Assembly (NCBI GenBank): GCA_017745295.1
Contig: JAGHZR010000010.1
Location: forward strand, 1-64,000
Origin: Novosphingobium sp.
GTDB taxonomy: Bacteria; Pseudomonadota; Alphaproteobacteria; Sphingomonadales; Sphingomonadaceae
Length of the DNA: 64,000 nt
Direction: 5' to 3'
Shown here: piece by piece, positions 15,469 through 24,087 of the stretch
How positions within the stretch are numbered: position 1 is the first letter of the stretch
Layout: the number at the start of each line of letters is the position of its first letter
Translations under genes and position numbers: made by a program
The notes under the pieces: generated by a model
Seen by the model: only the letters and a program-made list of their open reading frames with translations
Told to the model about the DNA's origin: nothing
Databases searched by the model: none

Positions 15469-17183
15469 CAGGCGACCTTGAATAGCGAGGCCTGCGCGGC
15501 CAGCCGGTCCACCTCCTCGGTTAATCCGCGCGCCGCGGCGGAGGCCTGCTCCACCATCGCGGCATTCTGCTGTGTCGCGATATTCATCGCGCCGATCGCC
15601 GCCGTGATCTCGCTGACCGATGTGGCCGAGGCACGATTGCTGCGGGCCATTCCGCCCAGCAGGACATGGACTTGCGCCACGTCCTCGGCGATGCCCTCGA
15701 AAGCACCGTCCACCCGCTCCACCGCGCCGAGCGCAGCGACGATTTCCGACTGGGTGACGGTAAGTTGCTCACGGGCGCTGCGGGCTTCCTCCTCCGAACG
15801 CTTGGCCAGCGCCGAGACGAGATCGGCCACGACCGCGAAACCGCGACCGGCCTCGCCCGCCCGGCCCGCCTCGACGGCGGCATTCATGGCGAGGACGCGG
15901 GTCTGGAAGGCGATCTTGTCGAGGCCCTCGATCACGCCGTCGATATTGGTCGCGCTGTCCGAGACCCGGCGCATCGCATCGACCGCTTCGGCAGCCACCA
16001 CGCGGCCGCCGCCGACCGTGGCGATCGCCTCGTCGGCGCGGGTAACCGTTTCCGCCGCTGCCAAGGCACCGGCCTTGAGGCCGTTGTCGATTTCCAGCAG
16101 CGCCGCCGAACTCTGCTCAAGGCTGGCGGCGCTTGCCTCGGTCCGGCGGGCCAGATCTTCCGAGGCCTGGGCAATTTCGAACGAGCTGCCGCGGATCGAA
16201 ATCGTGCTCTCGCCCGTGGCGCCGATCAAGCCGCGCAGCTCAGTCAGGGCCGCATTGTAGTTCGTGCGCAGGCCTTCATACGTGCCGGGGAAGGCATGGG
16301 CGATCTCGGCCGTGAGGTCCCCGGCGGAAAGCTGCGCCAGGCTCCCGGCCAGGCGTTCGACCACCTGGCGCTGCTCCCGATCGGCCGCTTCCTTGGCGAC
16401 AGCCGCATCGCGGAACACCAGCAGCGCGCGGGCGATGCCGCCGATTTCGTCCGGCCGTTCGGTATCGGCGATCTCGGCATGGTTGTCGCCCTTCGCCAGC
16501 CGCATCATCGTCGCGCTTGCGGTTTCCAGCGGTGCGAAGAGCTTGCGGGCGCCGCGCATGCAAAGCGCGGCGGCGATCACCGCAACGACGACGGCGAGCA
16601 GCAGGATGTGCCAGCCCAGACTGTCGACATTGCGATAGAAATCATCGGCGGAAACGCCCACGAAGAGCACACCGATCACTTGTCCGCTGGGGTCCTTGAT
16701 CGGATCGTAGGCGGTGAAATAGCGGGTGCCCAGAATGTCGGCCTCGCCGCGATAGGGCTGGCCCTTGCCGAGCACGGCATCCTTGACCGGCCCGTCCGCG
16801 AGCCGGGTGCCGATGGCACGGCTGCCGTCCTCCTTGAGGACATTGGTGGCCACGCGCATGTCGCCCATGAAGATCGTGGCGGTACCGCCCACCAGTTCCT
16901 TCATGCGATCGACCGCGGCGTTGTTGTCATTGAGCGGCGTACCGCCGACGTAGAGCTTCCCGTCTCGGACCGCATAGTCGGGTCCGCTCCGCTGGAGCAC
17001 GGACCAAGCCACGCGCATGTTGGTGTCCAGCCGCTCCTCGCCTTGCGCGCGAGCGTCCTGCACGAGCAGCAGGCGGGTGCCGATGAAGAGCACGGCCGAA
17101 AGCATGACCAGCGCGCCGACGGTCATGAGCGTTACTTTGGTCGATAGATTCTGCCTGTTCAGAAAGGCACGAAGTCGTGTCAT
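15468..17183 (-). CDS. methyl-accepting chemotaxis protein with periplasmic Cache domain
   Basis: A 571-aa chemoreceptor. TM1 is near residues 16-38 (VTLMTVGALVMLSAVLFIG); a periplasmic single-Cache-like domain of about 150 residues follows (NVLKEDGSRAIGTRLADG, GEADILGTRYFTAYDPI); TM2 lies near 183-205; then HAMP and a signalling domain with the conserved hairpin (LDKIAFQTRVLAMNAAVEAG). The usual hairpin reads IAFQTNLLALNAAVEA, so two positions differ here (RV for NL). The ATG at 17183 gives a normal N-terminus; an ATG further upstream would add 29 unlike residues. No other chemotaxis gene is near. Ligand unknown. Confidence 0.87.
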   Translation of the reverse strand: MTRLRAFLNRQNLSTKVTLMTVGALVMLSAVLFIGTRLLLVQDARAQGEERLDTNMRVAWSVLQRSGPDYAVRDGKLYVGGTPLNDNNAAVDRMKELVGGTATIFMGDMRVATNVLKEDGSRAIGTRLADGPVKDAVLGKGQPYRGEADILGTRYFTAYDPIKDPSGQVIGVLFVGVSADDFYRNVDSLGWHILLLAVVVAVIAAALCMRGARKLFAPLETASATMMRLAKGDNHAEIADTERPDEIGGIARALLVFRDAAVAKEAADREQRQVVERLAGSLAQLSAGDLTAEIAHAFPGTYEGLRTNYNAALTELRGLIGATGESTISIRGSSFEIAQASEDLARRTEASAASLEQSSAALLEIDNGLKAGALAAAETVTRADEAIATVGGGRVVAAEAVDAMRRVSDSATNIDGVIEGLDKIAFQTRVLAMNAAVEAGRAGEAGRGFAVVADLVSALAKRSEEEARSAREQLTVTQSEIVAALGAVERVDGAFEGIAEDVAQVHVLLGGMARSNRASATSVSEITAAIGAMNIATQQNAAMVEQASAAARGLTEEVDRLAAQASLFKVA

Positions 17184-17704
17184 GGCATTTCTCGTTTGGG
17201 GGGAGGCGAGAGAAAGGCACCGCAATGCTCGGCGCCGGGACTGATCCTCCCGTGCCGAGCGCGATTGCAATCGTTATAGAGGCCTTGCGCCTGAAACCCG
17301 CCGGAAACCGGCGTTTTTTAACATTTTGCAACAATGTTGCCGGAAAGATGACGCAGCACCCGCGAACGCGACTCAGGGGCGGGCGAAAGCTTTTCGATAT
17401 CGCTAACCTGCGATTTTCTCATCGGAAATTCTCGAACATGGAAGCACGGGAAAGAAGCATGTCCGCTTCGGCAGTATAATAGCCGGTCGATTGAAGACAT
17501 ATCGGACCGATATCATCCATTTGATATGAATATGAAATCTTCCGAGTTACGCTCATTTGTCCAGTCGAGTGCTCTGCAATGGGTTCATTCCGGAGCCAAT
17601 TCCCCGAAGACGAAAGGAACTCCGTAAGCAACTCTCAGATTACGATTGCAAAATCGCCGCGATTTTCCCGCCCGTGCGGGTCGGCAGCAAAGAGAGGTGC
17701 AAAG
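17184..17704. other. 521-base intergenic region, AT-richer than its surroundings
   Basis: No convincing gene; small ORFs on both strands lack ribosome-binding sites and family resemblance. It separates the chemoreceptor (minus strand) from the pilus operon (plus strand) and so carries both promoters. A perfect TATAAT is at 17475-17480 and a perfect inverted repeat ATATCGG-A-CCGATAT at 17499-17513. The stretch 17380-17560 is clearly richer in A and T than the neighbouring genes. Confidence 0.5.
17475..17513 (+). promoter_or_regulatory. candidate pilus operon promoter and operator
   Basis: A TATAAT hexamer (17475-17480), without a good -35 at 17 nt, is followed 18 nt later by the palindrome ATATCGGACCGATAT (17499-17513). 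A repressor bound there would sit just downstream of the start of transcription. The leader to the first pilus gene would be about 220 nt. No experimental support. Confidence 0.3.
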
Positions 17705-18247
17705 GTGTTGAGGACTATTCTAGCCGCAACGGGCCTGTCGGCGGCCTTGCTGGTCGCAGCACCGGCCCAGGCCGACATCACCGGAACCATCAATGCTACC
17801 CTGACGCTACAGGCGGGGTGCATCATCAATGGCCAGAACTACGACAACGGCTCCGCCAATGTCACGTTCGGCACGCTGAACTTCGGGACGCAGAACACGC
17901 TGTTCACGCAGGTCGATGCCCAGGTGCTGAGCGGCGCCACCGGCTTCACCATCCAGTGCAGCAACGGCGTCACCCCGTCGCTCTCGTTCCGTGCGGGCCA
18001 GCACGACGGTTCCGGCACCGGCACCGGCGTTCGCGCCATGCTGAACACCACGACCGCCGGGCAGTTCGTCACCTACAACCTCTACAGCGATGCAGGGCGC
18101 ACCACCGTGATCCCGATCGGCGGCACGATCGCGCTGTCCAGCACCGGGGCGGCGCAGACGGTGAACGTCTATGGCCGCGCCTTCGGGGCGGCGGGGCTTT
18201 CGCCGGGCACCTATACGGATATCGTCACGGTCGTTCTCGTCCTCTAA
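17705..18247 (+). CDS. spore coat U domain pilin subunit (Csu-type)
   Basis: A 180-aa secreted pilin of the archaic (sigma, Csu-like) chaperone-usher class. The signal peptide is VLRTILAATGLSAALLVAAP with cleavage after AQA, and the mature part is one SCPU domain with CIINGQNYDNG, TIQCSNGVTPSL and the C-terminal strand GTYTDIVTVVLVL that the chaperone complements. The GTG at 17705 has AGAGAGG 7 nt upstream; the frame is open upstream, but that part has no signal peptide. First of five genes in pilus order (two subunits, chaperone, usher, tip). Two cysteines probably form the conserved disulphide. Confidence 0.85.
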   Translation: MLRTILAATGLSAALLVAAPAQADITGTINATLTLQAGCIINGQNYDNGSANVTFGTLNFGTQNTLFTQVDAQVLSGATGFTIQCSNGVTPSLSFRAGQHDGSGTGTGVRAMLNTTTAGQFVTYNLYSDAGRTTVIPIGGTIALSSTGAAQTVNVYGRAFGAAGLSPGTYTDIVTVVLVL

Positions 18248-18266
18248 GGCGATATCGCCGCCCGTC

Positions 18267-18842
18267 ATGACCGTCGCCCACCCCCTTGGGGCGAGGAGGG
18301 TTGTTTCACCTGTCCGCCTCGCCCGCCTGGCCGTCTTCGGCGCTTGCGTCGCAGCGCTGCTCCCACCGGGCGCCGATGCCGCCACGACCGGGCAGTTCGA
18401 CGTCACGGCAACGGTCACGCCCGGTTGTCTGGTCGACGGGCTGGGCGCCAGCGGCAATGCGGGGCAGATCGGCACGCTGGACTTCGGCACCGCCTCCACG
18501 TTCTCCACGCAGCAGCGCACGGCGACGTCCACGACCGGCCAGACCATGCGCCTGCGCTGCACCCAGGGCGTGACCTTGCGGATGACCGTGGACGGCGGCA
18601 CCCACGCCAGCAGCGGTCAGCGCAACCTCCAGCGCGGTGCGACCGCCTCGCGCGTTCCCTACAGCTTGTGCAGCGATGCCGCCTGCACCCTGCCGATCGC
18701 CATCGGCACCGCCGTCAACACCGCGATCACCACGAGCAACAGCGAGGACGTGCGCCTGCCGATCTACGCCCGGCTGACCCTGCCCGGCACACTGCCGCCG
18801 GGCACCTACACCGACACGCTGACCGTCACTCTCACATGGTGA
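18267..18842 (+). CDS. spore coat U domain pilin subunit (Csu-type), second
   Basis: A 191-aa secreted protein and diverged paralogue of the preceding subunit: CLVDGLGASGNAGQIGTLDF, MRLRCTQGVTLRMTVDGG and the C-terminal donor strand GTYTDTLTVTLTW. The N-terminus has a hydrophobic segment (LARLAVFGACVAALL) followed by GADA as a cleavage site, but the region before it is long (about 20 residues), so the true start could be later than the ATG at 18267. It follows the first subunit by 19 nt. Probably a minor or adaptor pilin. Confidence 0.82.
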   Translation: MTVAHPLGARRVVSPVRLARLAVFGACVAALLPPGADAATTGQFDVTATVTPGCLVDGLGASGNAGQIGTLDFGTASTFSTQQRTATSTTGQTMRLRCTQGVTLRMTVDGGTHASSGQRNLQRGATASRVPYSLCSDAACTLPIAIGTAVNTAITTSNSEDVRLPIYARLTLPGTLPPGTYTDTLTVTLTW

Positions 18843-18868
18843 CCCGCCATGCCCCAAGGAGCCAGCCG

Positions 18869-19636
18869 ATGCACACGATCTTCCGTTTCTTCGGCCGGTT
18901 CCTCAGCTCCGCGATCCTCTCGGCACTGGCCCCCCTCGCTGCCGGCGCGCAGTCGCCGGGATCGCTGCTGATCTGGCCGATCAGTCCGGTGATCGAGGGC
19001 GACGCCCCGGCAGCGGCGCTCTGGCTGGAAAACCCCGGCAAGGCGCCGATCACGCTCCAGATCCGCATCTTCGCCTGGACCCAGCAGAACGGCGAGGACC
19101 TCTACGGCGAGCAGAAGGATATCCTCGGCACCCCGCCGATCCTCAGTATCGAGCCGGGCCAACGCCAGCTGATCCGCCTGACCCGGCTGGTGCCGCCGCC
19201 CGGCGTGCCGGAAAAGCCCTACCGCGTCATCGTCGACCAGATCCCGACCACCGATCCCGCCGCCGCAACCGGCAGCCAAGGCGCTGCGGTGACCTTCCGC
19301 ATGCGCTATTCGCTGCCGCTGTTCTCGCTTGCGAAGACCGGAGACGGCGCGAAGAAGGCCGTTCCCCCGCCGCCGCAGCTCGGCTGGAGAACCGGAACCG
19401 ACGGCCAGGGCCGCTACCTCGAGATCCGCAACAGCGGCGCCGGACACGCGCGGCTCAGCGATGTAGCCTTTGCCCGCACCGGCAAGCGCTCCGGCCTTGG
19501 CGAGGGCTTGTTCGGCTACGTCCTGCCGGGCGCGACGATGCGCTGGCCGCTCCCCGAGGGCACGGACGCGCAAGGAGACCTGACGGCGACGCTCAACGGC
19601 AGGGCACTGGCCCATATCGAGCGTCTGCCGGAATGA
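18869..19636 (+). CDS. periplasmic pilus assembly chaperone (PapD-like)
   Basis: A 255-aa periplasmic chaperone that caps pilus subunits by donor-strand complementation. The signal peptide ends near AAGAQ (residue 27); the N-terminal Ig-like domain shows SLLIWPISPVIEGDAPAAAL and the arginine-rich G1-strand region GQRQLIRLTRL, as in the Csu-type chaperones. The ATG at 18869 has AAGGAG 7 nt upstream; an in-frame ATG at 18836 overlaps the previous stop and has no ribosome-binding site. 26 nt after the second subunit, 7 nt before the usher. Confidence 0.87.
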   Translation: MHTIFRFFGRFLSSAILSALAPLAAGAQSPGSLLIWPISPVIEGDAPAAALWLENPGKAPITLQIRIFAWTQQNGEDLYGEQKDILGTPPILSIEPGQRQLIRLTRLVPPPGVPEKPYRVIVDQIPTTDPAAATGSQGAAVTFRMRYSLPLFSLAKTGDGAKKAVPPPPQLGWRTGTDGQGRYLEIRNSGAGHARLSDVAFARTGKRSGLGEGLFGYVLPGATMRWPLPEGTDAQGDLTATLNGRALAHIERLPE

Positions 19637-19643
19637 TCCGCGG

Positions 19644-22049
19644 ATGCCCGGAGCCGAGCCATCGCGGAGACGCCCGAAGCGAGTCCCGGCCGGGATCGCC
19701 ACCGGCGTCGTCGCGCTGTTGCTGGCGACGGACTGCCTCGCCGCGCCCGATGCACCGGACGCCCCCGATGCCGCCCCGCGCGCCGACTTCTTCTCCGATC
19801 TTCCGCCGCCGGTCGACCGCGCCGATTTCAATGCCGACCAGACGCTGCAACTCGAAATCTACGTCAACGGCATGGCCAGCGGTGTGCTAGCCTCCGTGCT
19901 CAAGCGCGACGACCGCTTCCAGCTCCGCACGGCGGACTTGCGCCGCGCCGGGATGGTGCTGCACACGACCGATGACAAGCTGTTCCTCGATACGCTGGAC
20001 GGGGTGAGCGCCGACTACGATGCCGCGCGCCAGCAGTTGCACCTTACCGTGCTGCCCGACTATCTCCCGACCCAGCAGATCGGACCGCACGGCCGCCCCT
20101 ACGAGCGCGCGAAGCGGGACAGCGGCGCCCTGCTTAATTACGATGCCTTCCTGACCGGGGGCGGCGGCCTTCCGCTGCAAGCCTCGCTCTGGCACGAGGC
20201 GCGGGTGTTCGGGCACTTCGGCATGGTCTCGACCACCGGCGTCGTCAGTACCTCGCCGGGCAATAGTTCCGACGACCGCCGCCACGGCCCCTACATCCGC
20301 TACGATACATATTGGCGCTGGTCCGACGAGCGCAGCATGACGACCGTGGAAGCGGGCGACATCATCACTCGCACCCTGCCCTGGGCGCCTGCGATCCGGC
20401 TGGGCGGGGCGCAGATTTCCCGCGATTTCTCGGTGCGCCCGGATATCGTGACCTATCCGCTGCCCGAATTCGCCGGCAGCGCCGCGCTGCCTTCCACCGT
20501 CGATCTCGTCGTCAACGGCCAGCGGATTGCGGGGAGCCAGGTCAATCCCGGCCCCTTCTCGCTGGGCACGCTGCCGCCGATCAACGGCTATGGGCAGGCC
20601 AACCTGATCGTCACCGACATGCTCGGGCGCAGCATCGCCACCTCGATGCCCTTCTACGTCAGCAGCGCCCTGCTGCGTCCGGGGCTGACCGAATATGCGC
20701 TGGCCGCAGGCTCGTTCCGCCGCAACTACGGCATTCGCAATTTCGACTACCAGGGCCTCGCCGTCAGCGCCTTCGCCCGGCACGGGCTGACCAGCGCGCT
20801 CACGCTGGAACTGCGCGGTGAGGCGGCGGAGGACATGCGCCTGCTCGGCGCCGGAGCGGTGTTCCGGGTGGGCGAGCTGGGGGTGGTCAACGCCTCCTAC
20901 AGCCGCAATTTCGGGCAGACTTCCGGCGGTGAGCTGACGGTCGGCTACGAATACCAGGCGCGGCGGTTCTCCGTGGGCGTGCGGCACATCCGGCACGATG
21001 CGGATTACGTGGACCTCGCCCTGCTCGACCAGCCCTATCGCCGCGGGTGGGAGCGCCAGACTTCCGCCACCGCCAGTTTCTCGCTGGGCGGCGGCGGGAC
21101 GCTCGGCCTCGGCTATTTCGACCTTGCCCGGCAAGGGGCCGACAGCGGCAAGCTCGCCAACCTCTCGTGGACGGTGCCGCTCTGGCGCGAGAGCCGCCTC
21201 TATGCGGGCGTTTCGCGCGACTTCTCCAGCAAGAGCTGGTCCGGTGCGCTGACGCTCACCGTGCCGCTCGGCACCGGCTATGCCAGCGGCGGCGTGGCGC
21301 GCGATCAGGACGGACGGACCGGGCTGACGGCAGACTACTCGCGCCCGATCCCCACCGAGGGCGGCTTCGGCTGGAACGCCAGCGTCTATGGCGAACCCGG
21401 AGACCAGCCCTACTTGCGCGGCGACCTTGCCTGGCGCACCCAGCCGATCCAGCTGCGCGCCGGGGCCTATGGCCAGGGCGACTATACCGGATGGCTGGGG
21501 GCAAGCGGATCGCTGGTCTTCATGGACGGCGCCCTCTTCGCCGCCAACCGCGTGACCGACGCCTTCGCGCTCGTCACCACCAATGGCGAGCCGGGCGTGC
21601 CGGTGCGCTACGAGAACCAGCTGATCGGCGAGACCAACCGCGACGGCCGCCTGCTGATCCCCTCGGCCAGCGCCTGGTATCCGGCCCACTACGACATCGA
21701 CACGCTGTCCCTGCCGCCCAGCGTGCAGGCCGACGTCGTCAGTCGCCGCGTGGCGGTGGCGGCGGGCAGCGGCTATGTCGTGCGCTTCCCGCTCGACCGC
21801 ACGACCGTCGCGCGCGGCGTGCTCGTCGACACGGCGGGCAAGCCGGTTCCGGCCGGTTCCGTCCTCCTGCTCAACGAGAAGACGCGGACTTACGCAGGGT
21901 GGGACGGGATGATCTTCCTGGAGGGCGTGGCCGCCGAGAACGCGCTGGTGGCGACTTTCCCCGAAGGCGGCACCTGCCGCGCCCGGTTTGCGGCGAGCCT
22001 TCCCGCCGAGGATATTCTCGACATCGGAACCGTGACATGCCGACCGTAA
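19644..22049 (+). CDS. outer membrane fimbrial usher
   Basis: An 801-aa usher, the outer-membrane pore through which the pilus is built and secreted. After a signal region (residues 1-34, ending in LAAPDA) comes an N-terminal domain (LQLEIYVNGMASGVLASVLK), a 24-strand barrel with a plug (DLVVNGQRIAGSQVNPGPFS; YGQANLIVTDMLGRS) and C-terminal domains with PAGSVLLLNEK and the final cysteine pair (GGTCRARF; DIGTVTCRP). It overlaps the tip-subunit gene by 13 nt. The length fits the family. Confidence 0.9.
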   Translation: MPGAEPSRRRPKRVPAGIATGVVALLLATDCLAAPDAPDAPDAAPRADFFSDLPPPVDRADFNADQTLQLEIYVNGMASGVLASVLKRDDRFQLRTADLRRAGMVLHTTDDKLFLDTLDGVSADYDAARQQLHLTVLPDYLPTQQIGPHGRPYERAKRDSGALLNYDAFLTGGGGLPLQASLWHEARVFGHFGMVSTTGVVSTSPGNSSDDRRHGPYIRYDTYWRWSDERSMTTVEAGDIITRTLPWAPAIRLGGAQISRDFSVRPDIVTYPLPEFAGSAALPSTVDLVVNGQRIAGSQVNPGPFSLGTLPPINGYGQANLIVTDMLGRSIATSMPFYVSSALLRPGLTEYALAAGSFRRNYGIRNFDYQGLAVSAFARHGLTSALTLELRGEAAEDMRLLGAGAVFRVGELGVVNASYSRNFGQTSGGELTVGYEYQARRFSVGVRHIRHDADYVDLALLDQPYRRGWERQTSATASFSLGGGGTLGLGYFDLARQGADSGKLANLSWTVPLWRESRLYAGVSRDFSSKSWSGALTLTVPLGTGYASGGVARDQDGRTGLTADYSRPIPTEGGFGWNASVYGEPGDQPYLRGDLAWRTQPIQLRAGAYGQGDYTGWLGASGSLVFMDGALFAANRVTDAFALVTTNGEPGVPVRYENQLIGETNRDGRLLIPSASAWYPAHYDIDTLSLPPSVQADVVSRRVAVAAGSGYVVRFPLDRTTVARGVLVDTAGKPVPAGSVLLLNEKTRTYAGWDGMIFLEGVAAENALVATFPEGGTCRARFAASLPAEDILDIGTVTCRP

Positions 22050-23044
22050 GCCGCCTCATCGCCCTGTTCGCCACCACGCTGGCGTTCGTGCTGCTCGCCG
22101 CCCGCGCCGAAGCCTGCACCGTCTCCGCGGGCAGCGCCAACCTGGGCGGCGTGAGTTCCTACACGGTCGGCACCACGTCCCAGCAAGGCAGCGGCTCGGC
22201 CGGTTTGCAGTGCGACATCACGCTCGCCTTGCTGGCCACACACTATGTGGGCCTTCGTGTCGAAAATTCCACGCTGCTGCTGACCGGACCTGGCGGGCTG
22301 ACGATTCCCTATATCCCATCGGCCACGCAGAACGGTGCCGCCCTGCCCTTGAACACGTTCGAGAACATCTCTTCGACGCCCCTTCTCAGCCTGTTCTCCG
22401 GCACGGGCGGCACCGTACCGATCTACATACGCACTACACCGACCACGGCACTGCGGGCCGGGGACTATACCGGCTCCTTCGATCTGCGCTGGTACTATTC
22501 GATCTGCACCGTCGGGGTGGTCGCCTGCATTACCTTCGACAACAGCCCCGGGCTCGTACGCCCGCTGCTGACTGCGCCGACCAACTGGGGGACAGGGGTG
22601 GTCGCGCGCATCACGGTAACGCTCACCGTCCAGAACGACTGCATCATCAACGCACCCGCCGCCGGGTTCGGCTCGGCGCCGCTGGTGGGCAGCTTCAACC
22701 CGATCACCCGCACGATCCAGATCCGGTGCAGCGCGGGAACCTCCTATACCGTGGGCCTCGACGACGGCGCCAATGCCAGCGGCGCCGTGCGCCGGATGCG
22801 CTATACGTCCGGCTCGACCTCCAGCTATCTCAACTACGAGATCTACAAGACGACCTCCTCCACCGAGCGCTGGGGTTCGGTTGGCGCTGCAAGGCGCGCC
22901 AGCGGCACGGCGGAAACCAATCCCAACATCTACGATTCCGTGACCACGCAGGGCTATACCTACCGCGCCGCGATCCTGCCCGGACAAGTCACCCCGCCCG
23001 GCGGGACCTACACCGATACCGTGCGGGTCGACGTGGCGTTCTGA
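22037..23044 (+). CDS. two-domain SCPU tip adhesin (CsuE-like)
   Basis: A 335-aa secreted protein with two SCPU domains, the form of the tip adhesin in archaic pili. Signal peptide MPTVSRLIALFATTLAFVLL, cut after ARAEA. N-domain CTVSAGSANLGGVSSYTVG, then a central cysteine-rich stretch, and a second SCPU domain beginning DCIINAPAAGFGSAPLVG and ending in the donor strand GTYTDTVRVDVAF. It starts inside the usher gene and its 3' end overlaps the convergent acyltransferase gene by 37 nt. Receptor unknown; the N-domain is expected to contact the surface. Confidence 0.85.
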   Translation: MPTVSRLIALFATTLAFVLLAARAEACTVSAGSANLGGVSSYTVGTTSQQGSGSAGLQCDITLALLATHYVGLRVENSTLLLTGPGGLTIPYIPSATQNGAALPLNTFENISSTPLLSLFSGTGGTVPIYIRTTPTTALRAGDYTGSFDLRWYYSICTVGVVACITFDNSPGLVRPLLTAPTNWGTGVVARITVTLTVQNDCIINAPAAGFGSAPLVGSFNPITRTIQIRCSAGTSYTVGLDDGANASGAVRRMRYTSGSTSSYLNYEIYKTTSSTERWGSVGAARRASGTAETNPNIYDSVTTQGYTYRAAILPGQVTPPGGTYTDTVRVDVAF

Positions 23045-24084
23045 TCGTCCTCGCGCGGGGATTTCGCTCTGCGCCGCAGACGCCGCAGCAGCGGCACTTC
23101 GATCAGGTGATGGACGAAAAGCCCGCAAGCGAGCGCGCTTGCCATCAGGAAGGCGTAGCAGGACGCGAGATGGGCGGCGGTGTCGATCCCGCTGCGCAGC
23201 CAGACCTGCCAGGCCACGCCGATGCCCAGCAGGTGGAAGAGGTAGAGGCTGTAGGACGCCTCGCCCAAGGCGACCGGCAAAGCCGGAACGCGCCGACGCG
23301 CCTGCCCCTCCCAGACCGCAAGCCCCGCGATCAGCAGCGCGCAAGGCACGCCATAGGCCAGCCGGGCGAGATTGCCGTAGCCGTCGATCCGGCCCAGCAC
23401 CTCCATCGTTCCGACCAGTAGCAGCAGCCCGGCCGCAGCCAGCGCAAGCAGCCCTCCGCGCCCGATCCAGCCCCGATCGACCGCCAGCGCCGCCCCCATG
23501 CCGAACAGGAACTGGAGGTTGAACAGGCTGGCAAAACGCGGCAGGCCGAGGTCCGGCACCAGTCCGATCCCTTGCGCAAGCCCCCAGATCAGCCAGAGCG
23601 CAAGGCAGGCCAGCCCAAGTCTCCGGCTCACTATCAGCAGCGCAAAGGCGGCGTAGAACAGCATCTCGTGCTGCAAGGTCCAGGCGACGCCGAGCAGCGG
23701 GTCCTGCGTCACCGGCAGCAGGCTCGCCGAAAGCGCGACGCGGGCCAGCGTCACTTCACTGCCGTGATGCGGCAACATCAGCGCGATCGTCGCCGCCAGC
23801 GCCACCCAGTAGATCGGCAGGAGCCGCGCGAACCGCTGCCAGGCATAGCGCCCAAGCGCCTGCGGGCGGCCGATGTCCTGCCGGTGGACATGCAGGATGA
23901 TGAAGCCGGACAGCACGAAGAACAAGTCTACCCCGGCATGGCCGGGCTGAGTAAAGCGGGTGATCGCCGATGCGTCCACCGCCTGTCCGAGGTGCCGCGC
24001 GGCGTGATAAGCGATGACCGCCAGCGCCGCGATCCCGCGCAAGGCCTGGATGCCCCGGAGCTTCGGCGTGCGCGCGCCGCTCAT
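23008..24084 (-). CDS. acyltransferase 3 family membrane protein (OafA/YrhL-like)
   Basis: A 358-aa membrane enzyme that transfers acetyl or another acyl group to an extracytoplasmic sugar or glycan. About ten membrane segments; the family motifs are visible: ALRGIAALAVIAYHAARH near residue 14 (catalytic-type His), DLFFVLSGFIILHVHRQ near 53 and the RY..R..RLLPIYW sequence (YAWQRFARLLPIYWVAL). Three bases downstream of the glycosyltransferase-like gene, so probably co-transcribed. The glycan it modifies is not identifiable here. Confidence 0.87.
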   Translation of the reverse strand: MSGARTPKLRGIQALRGIAALAVIAYHAARHLGQAVDASAITRFTQPGHAGVDLFFVLSGFIILHVHRQDIGRPQALGRYAWQRFARLLPIYWVALAATIALMLPHHGSEVTLARVALSASLLPVTQDPLLGVAWTLQHEMLFYAAFALLIVSRRLGLACLALWLIWGLAQGIGLVPDLGLPRFASLFNLQFLFGMGAALAVDRGWIGRGGLLALAAAGLLLLVGTMEVLGRIDGYGNLARLAYGVPCALLIAGLAVWEGQARRRVPALPVALGEASYSLYLFHLLGIGVAWQVWLRSGIDTAAHLASCYAFLMASALACGLFVHHLIEVPLLRRLRRRAKSPREDDQNATSTRTVSV

Positions 24085-24087
24085 GCT

